Source: Streptomyces sp. BA2 (GTDB lineage Bacteria; Actinomycetota; Actinomycetes; Streptomycetales; Streptomycetaceae). Taken from it: a stretch of 64,000 nt of DNA. This document shows, piece by piece, positions 28,976 to 35,500 of this stretch. The notes under the pieces are model-generated. The model did not search any database. It had not been told where the DNA came from and saw only the letters and a program-made list of their open reading frames with translations. Positions within the stretch are counted from its first letter, which is position 1, and every line of letters starts with the position of its first letter. Position numbers and translations under genes: made by a program. Location of the stretch: the NCBI RefSeq assembly GCF_009769735.1, contig NZ_WSRO01000002.1, forward strand, positions 3,484,001-3,548,000, read 5' to 3'.

Positions 28976-29980
28976 CTACTTCGTGCGCGCCGCGCCGAGC
29001 ACGACGCCGCCCAGGATCAGCCCCATGCACATCACCTGCAGCCACCCCATCGCCTCGCCGAGCACCACGAAGGAGAGCAGGGCGACGCAGACCGGCTGGA
29101 GGTAGTAGATGACACCGGCGCGGGCGGCGCCGATGATCGAGATCGCCTTGTTCCAGGCGAAGAAGGCGATCGCGGATGACACGACGCCCACGTACAGGAG
29201 CGGGGAGACCGTGCCGACCGTCGGCTCGAAGCCGCCCTGCAGCACAAAGCTGGCCACGAACACCGGAAGCAGCATCAGCGCGCCGAGCGTGAACGTCGCG
29301 AAGAGGAACGGCAGTCCGCCGATCTCCGCGGGCTTGCGCTTGAGCAGCGCGCTGTACGAGCCGAAGGACAAGGCCCCCGCGATGATCCACAGGTCACCCA
29401 CCGCGAAGTCCATGGAGAGCGATCCCCCGGACACCAGGACCATGACGCCCGCGCAGGCGATCAGCATGCCCGTCACCCGGCGCGCCCCGAGCTTCGCGCC
29501 GCCGAGGCGTTCGTACACCGCCATCAGGACCGGTGACGCCGCCATGATCATGCCCATGTTGCCCGCGGTGGTGGTGACGCCCGCCTGGTTGACCAGGGTG
29601 TTGTAGATGGTGACGCCGAGGAGCGAGGCGAGGAGCAGGAAGCGGATGTGCTTGCGGAGCAGCGCCCGCTGCCGCCATGTCTGGCGCACCGCGAAGGGCG
29701 CCACCGCCGCGATCGCGATGATCCACCGCCAGAACGCGTGCTGAATGGGCGGCACGCTGTCGGCCAGGGCTCGCGAGGTGACGAAGCTTCCGGACCAGAC
29801 GACCGTGGCGAGCGCCGCGAGGGCGAGACCAACGCCGATGGGGCCCGCAGCCCGCTGCACCCCCTTGCTCACCGCCGTCGCCGGAGTCGCGGTCTCCGCC
29901 GGAGTCGCGGTCGTCACCGTCGACGCGGTGCGGGTGGGGGTGGGGGCGGGGGCGGGGGTCGTCCGGTCCAGGACAGTCAC
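28976..29980 (-). CDS. EamA/DMT-family transporter
   Basis: 334-aa membrane protein with about ten helices in two EamA repeats. The first begins at ALAALATVVWSGSFVTSRAL and includes PPIQHAFWRWIIA. The second is LWIIAGALSFGSYSALLKRK to YLQPVCVALLSFVVLGEAMG, the conserved EamA ending. The family exports metabolites such as amino acids. A cytoplasmic N-terminal Pro/Thr-rich tail of ~45 residues precedes helix 1. GTG 29980 has AAGGGA 5 bp upstream. A LysR gene follows on the same strand and may regulate it. Confidence 0.88.
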   Translation of the reverse strand: MTVLDRTTPAPAPTPTRTASTVTTATPAETATPATAVSKGVQRAAGPIGVGLALAALATVVWSGSFVTSRALADSVPPIQHAFWRWIIAIAAVAPFAVRQTWRQRALLRKHIRFLLLASLLGVTIYNTLVNQAGVTTTAGNMGMIMAASPVLMAVYERLGGAKLGARRVTGMLIACAGVMVLVSGGSLSMDFAVGDLWIIAGALSFGSYSALLKRKPAEIGGLPFLFATFTLGALMLLPVFVASFVLQGGFEPTVGTVSPLLYVGVVSSAIAFFAWNKAISIIGAARAGVIYYLQPVCVALLSFVVLGEAMGWLQVMCMGLILGGVVLGAARTK

Positions 29981-30081
29981 TGATATCCCTTGTCTCTCTC
30001 CCGGTTCACCCGGGTGTGGTTGATCGCGGGACCACCGTCGCACCCCCACACCCATCAGGTCCATCGAATCTTTTCGAGCTT

Positions 30082-31563
30082 TTATTGAAGCTGAGCTGAA
30101 CGATCCACTGAACGATTCTCCAGCGCCGCCCCCACCTCCCCCGCGTCCGCCTCCTCCGCCGCCCACGCCACGTAACCGTCGGGGCGGACCAGGACGGTCG
30201 TACGCCGGTCGCTCGCCCAGTGCGTGACGACGGCCTGCCCCGCCTCGAACTCCACGCCCCGCGGCGCGATCAGCACGAACCTGCCCTCGCGCAGAGCCTC
30301 GTAGAGCCGCCCCTCCTTGAGCGCGATGTCCGGGGCGCGGCGGCCGGTCATGCGGTGCGCGCCCCTCGGGGCGGGGTAGCTGTAGCCGATGCCGGTGATC
30401 TGGCCGATCGCCTTGTCGCGGACCGGGCGCACGGCGCCGATGAAGGACGCGAGCACGGCGCGGCCCGCCCGCGACCACGGGCGCTTGGCCATCGCGAGCC
30501 GCACGATCCCGCCGCTGCTGCGCAGGACCGTCTTGCCGATGGGGTGCCGCTCGGACTGATACGTGTCCAACAGGCCTTCCGGCGCACGGCCGTTGACCGC
30601 CTCCACCAGCTTCCAGCTCAGGTTCACGGCGTCCTGGAGGCCGGTGTTCATGCCCTGCGCCCCCGCCGGTGTGTGCACGTGCGCGGCGTCGCCGGCGAGG
30701 AAGACCCGGCCGACCCGGTAGGCGGGCGCCTGGCGCTCGTCGCTGTGGAAGCGGGACATCCAGCGGGCGTCGTGCATGCCGTAGTCACGGCCGAGCGCGA
30801 GGCGGGTGATCTCCTTGACCTCTTCGAGGTCGAGGGGCTCGCTGTCGGGGACGTTGCGGGCGCGGTTCCAGCCGATCACGCGGTAGTAGCCGTCGGCGAA
30901 GGGCGCGATGAAGGCGAAGGCGTCACCGGCGGCGTTCACCGTGAGGACCGAGGCGGGCTGCTCGGCGAGCTTCACGTCGGCGAGCACGAGCGAGCGGATG
31001 GCGGACTTCCCGGGGAAGGGCAGGCCGATGGCCTTGCGGACCGGGCTGTGCAGTCCGTCCGCGCCGACGACGTACGCGGCCCGTCGCGTGCTCGACTCGC
31101 CGCCCTGGCCCCGGACTTCGACGCTCACGCCCTCCGCATCCTGGGTGAGGCCGGTGACCTCGCTCTCGTACCGGAAGTCGACCCCGGCCTCGATCGCCCG
31201 CCGCTCAAGGACCCGCTCCACCTCGTACTGCGGCAGGACCAGGAGGTGGTTGTAGCGCGAGGGCAGCTTGTCGAGGCGCACGTCCAGGTGGGCGAAGAGG
31301 CGCAGGCGGTCGAGCGTCCTGCCCTTGGCCTCCAGTTCGTCGGCGAGGCCGCGCGCGTCGAGCTGTTCGAGGGTGCGGGCGTGCAGCACCAGGGCGCGCG
31401 AGAGGTTGCTGATCTCGTGCCGCCGCTTTTCGAGCAGGGTGACGGGGACGCCCGCGGCGGCCAGGTCCCCGGCGAGCAGCAGCCCGGTGGGGCCGGAGCC
31501 GACGACGATCACAGCGGGGTTCGTGGCGCCGGTCGTGTCCTGGGTTCCATTCATGACGCTCAT
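30082..31563 (-). CDS. FAD-dependent aromatic monooxygenase (PHBH fold)
   Basis: 493-aa class A flavoprotein hydroxylase. The FAD motif GSGPTGLLLAGDLAAAGV lies at residues ~22-39, with the acidic LLEKRR after it and the DG motif VVGADGLHSPVRKAIGL mid-protein. The second FAD motif RVFLAGDAAHVHTPAGAQGM is followed by NTGLQDAVNLSWKL. The C-terminal thioredoxin-like domain ends the protein. Relatives hydroxylate phenolic or polyketide substrates, and some inactivate rifampicin; the substrate here is unknown. ATG 31563 has GAGGAGG 5 bp upstream. It is divergent from a TetR gene and probably repressed by it through the repeated operator. Confidence 0.88.
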   Translation of the reverse strand: MSVMNGTQDTTGATNPAVIVVGSGPTGLLLAGDLAAAGVPVTLLEKRRHEISNLSRALVLHARTLEQLDARGLADELEAKGRTLDRLRLFAHLDVRLDKLPSRYNHLLVLPQYEVERVLERRAIEAGVDFRYESEVTGLTQDAEGVSVEVRGQGGESSTRRAAYVVGADGLHSPVRKAIGLPFPGKSAIRSLVLADVKLAEQPASVLTVNAAGDAFAFIAPFADGYYRVIGWNRARNVPDSEPLDLEEVKEITRLALGRDYGMHDARWMSRFHSDERQAPAYRVGRVFLAGDAAHVHTPAGAQGMNTGLQDAVNLSWKLVEAVNGRAPEGLLDTYQSERHPIGKTVLRSSGGIVRLAMAKRPWSRAGRAVLASFIGAVRPVRDKAIGQITGIGYSYPAPRGAHRMTGRRAPDIALKEGRLYEALREGRFVLIAPRGVEFEAGQAVVTHWASDRRTTVLVRPDGYVAWAAEEADAGEVGAALENRSVDRSAQLQ

Positions 31564-31578
31564 GACGGCCTCCTCATG

Positions 31579-31662
31579 CCAACAACTGTTGGTCAACGCT
31601 TGTTGGCCAACGTAGGACCGCCACCATGGACTGTCAACACTTGTTGGCCTACGCTTGTTGGC
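31579..31662. promoter_or_regulatory. Multi-copy TetR operator between monooxygenase and tetR
   Basis: A palindrome CCAACA-AC-TGTTGG is at 31579-31592. Three further copies of a CTTGTTGGC core occur at about 31599, 31640 and 31654. The last reaches the tetR start codon, so binding should block both divergent genes. Confidence 0.7.
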
Positions 31663-32259
31663 ATGACCGAAAGCGCACCCGATTCAGTGACCGCGGCGAC
31701 AACCCCGCCCCGCCGTTCCGACGCGACCCGCGGCGCGATCCTGGCCGCCGCCCGTGAGCGGTTCGCCGCCGACGGCTATGAGCGGGCCACCATCCGCGCC
31801 ATCGCCAAGGACGCACGCATCGATCCGTCGATGGTGATGCGCTATTACGGCAACAAGGAGGGCCTGTTCGCCGCGGCCTGCGCCATCGACCTACGGCTGC
31901 CCGACCTCGCCGCGGTGCCGCGCGAGTCCGTCGGGCGCGCCCTGGTGGCCCACTTCCTGGACGTCTGGGAGACGGACGAGGTACTGACGGCGATGCTCCG
32001 GGTCGGCATCACGAACACGGCGGGCGCCGAGCGCATGCAGGGCATCTTCAGGGACCAGCTGCTGCCGGTGGCGCGCCGCGTCTGCCCCGATCCCGCCGAG
32101 GCCCCGACACGGGCCGGGCTCTGCGCCTCGCAGATCCTCGGCATGGCGCTGACCCGCTATGTGCTGCGGTTCCCGCCCGCGGTCGCGCTGTCCGGCGAGG
32201 AGATGGTGGACTGGCTGGGGCCGACGGTGCAGCGGTATCTCACGGCCGAGGGGCCGTGA
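31663..32259 (+). CDS. TetR-family transcriptional regulator
   Basis: 198-aa regulator. A typical TetR N-terminus is seen: RGAILAAARERFAADGYERA, TIRAIAKDARIDPSMVMRYY and GNKEGLFAAA. The C-terminal ligand domain (TetR_C, actinobacterial type) includes VCPDPAEAPTRAGLCASQIL and ends in MVDWLGPTVQRYL. ATG 31663 lies inside the last operator copy with no ribosome site, so the mRNA is probably leaderless and autoregulated. It probably represses the divergent monooxygenase and responds to that enzyme's substrate. Confidence 0.92.
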   Translation: MTESAPDSVTAATTPPRRSDATRGAILAAARERFAADGYERATIRAIAKDARIDPSMVMRYYGNKEGLFAAACAIDLRLPDLAAVPRESVGRALVAHFLDVWETDEVLTAMLRVGITNTAGAERMQGIFRDQLLPVARRVCPDPAEAPTRAGLCASQILGMALTRYVLRFPPAVALSGEEMVDWLGPTVQRYLTAEGP

Positions 32260-32279
32260 CGTACGCGAGCGGCCGTGAC

Positions 32280-32362
32280 GTACGTAGGGGGCTCTTCGTG
32301 AACGTACGTAGGGGGCTCTTCGTGAACGTACGCATGGGTACGTCGACGAAGAGCCCCCTACG
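32280..32362. repeat. Duplicated 24-bp unit and terminator hairpin
   Basis: Two exact tandem 24-bp copies (32280-32303, 32304-32327) share the core CGTAGGGGGCTCTTCG. A 16-base reverse complement of that core is at 32347-32362. Either copy can pair with it, giving two alternative stems. It serves as terminator between convergent tetR and the 79-aa gene. Confidence 0.85.
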
Positions 32363-32386
32363 GAGAACTCGTGAGGCGAAGTGGCG

Positions 32387-32626
32387 TCAGCCCTGCTTCT
32401 CCTGCTTGCGGGACTTGTCACCGACCATGACGAGACCCGCGATCACCAGGAACAGCACGATGGGCGCCACGACATAGAGGCCGAGCGTGTCGATCACGCT
32501 CAGGCCGGGACCCGGGTCGTCACCATCGTCGCGCGTGAGCGCGAGCGCGGGGGACGACATGAGCAGCATCATCAGCGTCGTACCGGAAGCCAGGGCGCCG
32601 GCGCGCAGGGCGTTCTTCTTGTCCAC
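32387..32626 (-). CDS. Small exported/membrane protein
   Basis: 79-aa protein. It starts MDKKNALRAGALASGTTLMM, a signal-like hydrophobic segment ending at SPALALT. A short acidic linker (RDDGDDPGPG) and a second membrane helix (LGLYVVAPIVLFLVIAGLVM) follow, with a basic C-terminal tail KSRKQEKQG. No function is known. It is 20 bp after the malQ stop on the same strand, so it may be the last gene of the malQ unit. Confidence 0.75.
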   Translation of the reverse strand: MDKKNALRAGALASGTTLMMLLMSSPALALTRDDGDDPGPGLSVIDTLGLYVVAPIVLFLVIAGLVMVGDKSRKQEKQG

Positions 32627-32646
32627 GGTGCCAACGTAGCGAACTG

Positions 32647-34866
32647 CTAAACGGGCCGCGCGCCCGGGGGTGCCGTACGGGGCCTCTCGCGTGTACGGAA
32701 CACGTCCATGAACGCGTGCAAGCGGGGTGACGCGGCGAGTTCCTCCAGGGTGACGGGGCGGCCGGCTGCGTCGGCGATCGGCAGCCGCCAGTTCGGATAC
32801 TGGTCCCAGGTGCCGGGGAGATTCTGCGGGCGGCGGTCACCGACCGCGTCCGGCAGCCATACGCCGATCATGCGGGCCGGGGTGGCGAGCAGGAAGCGGT
32901 GGACGGCGCGGATCTCCTCCTGCTCGTGTCCACCGCCGCCGGGCAGCATCCCGAGGCGCGAGAGCAGCGCGAGCCACTCCGACACGTCCGCCGCCGCCGC
33001 GGCCTGCTCGACGGCAGCCGGGCGGGTCAACAGGCCGAGCCTGTCCCGCAGTTGGACGTGCTCGCCGGTGATGCGGGCCGCGGTGGACGGCAGGTCGTGG
33101 GTGGTGGCGGTGGCCAGGCAGTCGGCGCGCCACCGCTCGGGCGGCAGCGGCCGTCCCGTGCCGGCCCAGTCCCGCTCGAACCAGAGCACGGAGGTGCCGA
33201 GCACGCCGCGGCGCTGCAGGGTCTCGCGGACGCCGGGCTCGACGGTGCCGAGGTCCTCGCCGATGACCAGGGCGCCGGCGCGGTGCGCCTCCAGGGCGAG
33301 GACGGCGAGCATCGCGTCGGCGTCGTACTGGACATACGTTCCCTCGGTGGGCGCGCGGCCCTCCGGGACCCACCAGAGGCGGAAGAGCCCCATGACGTGG
33401 TCGATACGGATCGCGCCCGCGTGCCGGAGCAGTGCGCGCAGCAGGGCGCGGTACGGGGCGTACCCGGACTCGGCGAGGCGGTCCGGGCGCCAGGGCGGCA
33501 GGCCCCAGTCCTGGCCGCGCGCGTTGAACGCGTCCGGCGGGGCGCCGGTCGACATGCCCGCGGCGAAGTGCCGCCGCTGCGCCCACGCGTCGGCTCCGGC
33601 CGGGTGCACGCCGACCGCGAGGTCGTGCACGAGGCCGATGTCCATGCCCGCGTCCCGAGCCGAGCGCTGCGCGGCGGCGAGCTGGGCGTCGGTGAGCCAG
33701 GCGAGACGGCAGTGGAAGTCCACGCGTCCCATCAACTCGCGGCGGGCGCGGGCGACTTCGGGCGAGGCGGGGTCGCGCAGGGGTGCGGGCCATGCGTGCC
33801 AGTCGGGGCCGTGCCGCTCCGCGAGGGCGTACCACGTGGCGTGGTCCTCGAGGTCCTCTCCGTGCTCGGCGAGGAAGTCGTTGTAGGCGGCGCGCCGTCC
33901 GGGGCCGAGCGGGACCTCGCGGACCAGTTCCAGGGCCTGGAGCTTGAGCGCCCAGACCGCGTCACGGTCGATCAACTGGCCCTGCTGGAGGACGGATTCA
34001 CGGAGTGCGGCGGCCCGTCGCGTGAGGTCGGCGGCCAGGTCGCGTGCCTCGCCGGCCAAGTGGGCGTACTCGGGAATGTCCTCGACACGGAGGTGAACGG
34101 GGTCGGGGAAGCGGCGCGAGGAGGGGCGGTAGGGAGAGGAGTCGGACGGCCCGTCCGAAGGCTGCGGTACCGCCGCGTGCAGGGGGTTGACCTGCACGAA
34201 TCCCGCGCGCAGGGTCCGTCCGGACCAAGCCGCGAGCTCGGCGAGATCCCCGAGGTCGCCCATGCCCCAGGAGCGGCGGGAGAGGAGGGAGTAGAGCTGG
34301 ACGAGAATTCCGTACGTTTTCTCGCGCGGGGGCGGTAGGCGGTGGGGGGCGGTGATCAGGTGGGCGGTGGCTGTTCGGTTGTCCGGGGTCTTGGCTCGGA
34401 GCCGGTGGACGCCCAGTGGCAGGGCGGGCGTCACCCGTGGCTCGGCTCTTCCGCCGCTTCGCGGCGATGCCTCCCGTCCACCCGCCCGATTGCCCTGCGG
34501 CGCGACCTCCGGAAACTCAACCCGCTCCCCCCGCTCCGTCTCCACCCACACCCGCGTCCCCGGCGGCAGCCCGGCCCAGGGCGGGGGTGCCTCGGGGCCG
34601 TCCTGCCACATCACCACCGTCGGCGGCAGCAGCCTGGCGCTCAGCTCTGCCTCGCGGGCCGTGAGGGCACGCCGCAGCGCCTCGGGGGTGCTCGCGTCCA
34701 CATCTAGGGCGGCCAGGGCCGCGATCACCGCGGCGTCGGTGGCCGGAACCGTGCGGTCCGGGGACGGGGAGTAAGAAGTCGCCACGCCATGCAGGGCGGC
34801 AAGGCGGGAAAGTCCGGTGGGGCCGGTGGGGCCGCTGGCGGGTGCGGTCGCTCCGGGTGGGGCCAT
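32647..34866 (-). CDS. malQ: 4-alpha-glucanotransferase (amylomaltase, GH77)
   Basis: 739-aa cytoplasmic enzyme that transfers alpha-1,4-glucan segments between maltooligosaccharides. GH77 motifs present are IRIDHVMGLFRLWWVPEG (nucleophile Asp region), VIGEDLGTVEP (acid/base Glu) and TTHDLPS (third Asp). The N-terminal region of ~150 residues is the longer actinobacterial type with a small beta domain. ATG 34866 abuts the stop codon of the small upstream ORF (TAG-ATG), with GGGGG as ribosome site inside that ORF, so translation should be coupled. It takes part in glycogen/maltodextrin metabolism. Confidence 0.93.
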   Translation of the reverse strand: MAPPGATAPASGPTGPTGLSRLAALHGVATSYSPSPDRTVPATDAAVIAALAALDVDASTPEALRRALTAREAELSARLLPPTVVMWQDGPEAPPPWAGLPPGTRVWVETERGERVEFPEVAPQGNRAGGREASPRSGGRAEPRVTPALPLGVHRLRAKTPDNRTATAHLITAPHRLPPPREKTYGILVQLYSLLSRRSWGMGDLGDLAELAAWSGRTLRAGFVQVNPLHAAVPQPSDGPSDSSPYRPSSRRFPDPVHLRVEDIPEYAHLAGEARDLAADLTRRAAALRESVLQQGQLIDRDAVWALKLQALELVREVPLGPGRRAAYNDFLAEHGEDLEDHATWYALAERHGPDWHAWPAPLRDPASPEVARARRELMGRVDFHCRLAWLTDAQLAAAQRSARDAGMDIGLVHDLAVGVHPAGADAWAQRRHFAAGMSTGAPPDAFNARGQDWGLPPWRPDRLAESGYAPYRALLRALLRHAGAIRIDHVMGLFRLWWVPEGRAPTEGTYVQYDADAMLAVLALEAHRAGALVIGEDLGTVEPGVRETLQRRGVLGTSVLWFERDWAGTGRPLPPERWRADCLATATTHDLPSTAARITGEHVQLRDRLGLLTRPAAVEQAAAAADVSEWLALLSRLGMLPGGGGHEQEEIRAVHRFLLATPARMIGVWLPDAVGDRRPQNLPGTWDQYPNWRLPIADAAGRPVTLEELAASPRLHAFMDVFRTRERPRTAPPGARPV

Positions 34867-35115
34867 CTAGACCCCCATGTAGGCCAGGCCCGACGCGGTG
34901 CCGGTGGAGGTGGGCTCGCTGGTCAGCGGGGCGGCGTCGGCGAGCGGAGGCTCGCTGGTCAGGGGTGCCGCGTCGGCCAGCGGGGGCTCGCTGGTCAGGG
35001 GCGGCTCAAGGCAACCGCAGGAGCAGGATCCGTCGAGCCCCGAGTCGGGGCCGGAGACCTGTTTGGAGAGAGCGGAGAGGAGGAGGTTCGCGGAAGCGGG
35101 CACGTAGGGCTCCAT
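34867..35115 (-). CDS. Small Cys-containing repeat ORF coupled to malQ
   Basis: 82-aa predicted protein beginning MEPYVPASANLLLSALSKQV. It has a SCSCGC cluster (C31, C33, C35), then two and a half copies of a 12-residue repeat PLTSEPPLADAA. The stop codon touches the malQ start. Third-position G/C bias on this strand is strong from the ATG to the stop, supporting real coding. An in-frame GTG at 35205 has a better ribosome site (GAGGGAA) and would add 30 residues, but codon use in that extension is poor. No relative is recognised. A leader or modified peptide is imaginable, but no maturation enzyme is nearby. Confidence 0.5.
   Translation of the reverse strand: MEPYVPASANLLLSALSKQVSGPDSGLDGSCSCGCLEPPLTSEPPLADAAPLTSEPPLADAAPLTSEPTSTGTASGLAYMGV
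34913..35002. repeat. 36-bp tandem repeat, about 2.5 copies
   Basis: Copies begin at 34913, 34949 and 34985, each starting ggctcgctggtcag. The exact 36-bp period (12 codons) keeps the reading frame of the small ORF upstream of malQ. Confidence 0.85.
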
Positions 35116-35500
35116 TGTCAGGGGGCAGGACGGGTCTTCGGCAGCAGCCCTACCCAGTGCGCGGGATCGCAGACATATCCGTTGTATGAACGTGCGCGTA
35201 CTCACATTCGTTTCCCTCAGTGGGGGATAACCGAGAAATCTTCCTTCTGCCCGCCCCGGCCTGACACACGCTATCCAGCCCCACCGGCGATCGGGCACGA
35301 ACTCGCCGATCACAGGCACGAACTCGCCCATCACATGGGCGCTGTCGCCGATCACAGGGCCGATGTCACAGGGAAGAAAACCCCCACAACACCCACGCCC
35401 GTTGACACCCCCACCGCGCGAGTGGTGGGCTCAGTGACACCCTGAGACAACTGACGCACCACACGTGATCACCAGCACGAGGCACAACGAGGAGAGGGCC
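35116..35500. other. Mostly noncoding region upstream of the GH84 gene
   Basis: About 385 bases between the small ORF and the GH84 start. It contains the 21-bp repeats, a TTGACA box at 35402, and an inverted repeat CCCACC-8-GGTGGG at 35410-35429. Reading frames on both strands are open through the repeats, but codon use is not consistently Streptomyces-like, so I call no gene. Confidence 0.45.
35286..35367. repeat. 21-bp tandem repeats (about four units)
   Basis: Three 21-bp units begin at 35305, 35326 and 35347 (gccgatcacagg, gcccatcacatg, gccgatcacagg), with a shorter 19-bp unit at 35286. They lie 130-215 bp before the GH84 start. Confidence 0.8.

Noticed and set aside
32280..35367. Tandem repeats as a CRISPR array
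   Set aside because: The units are contiguous with no unique spacers, and no cas genes are present.
34789..35445. 218-aa plus-strand ORF opposite the small ORF and repeats
   Set aside because: It is Gly/Arg-rich, translates the 36-bp repeat antisense, and has no ribosome site or family match.
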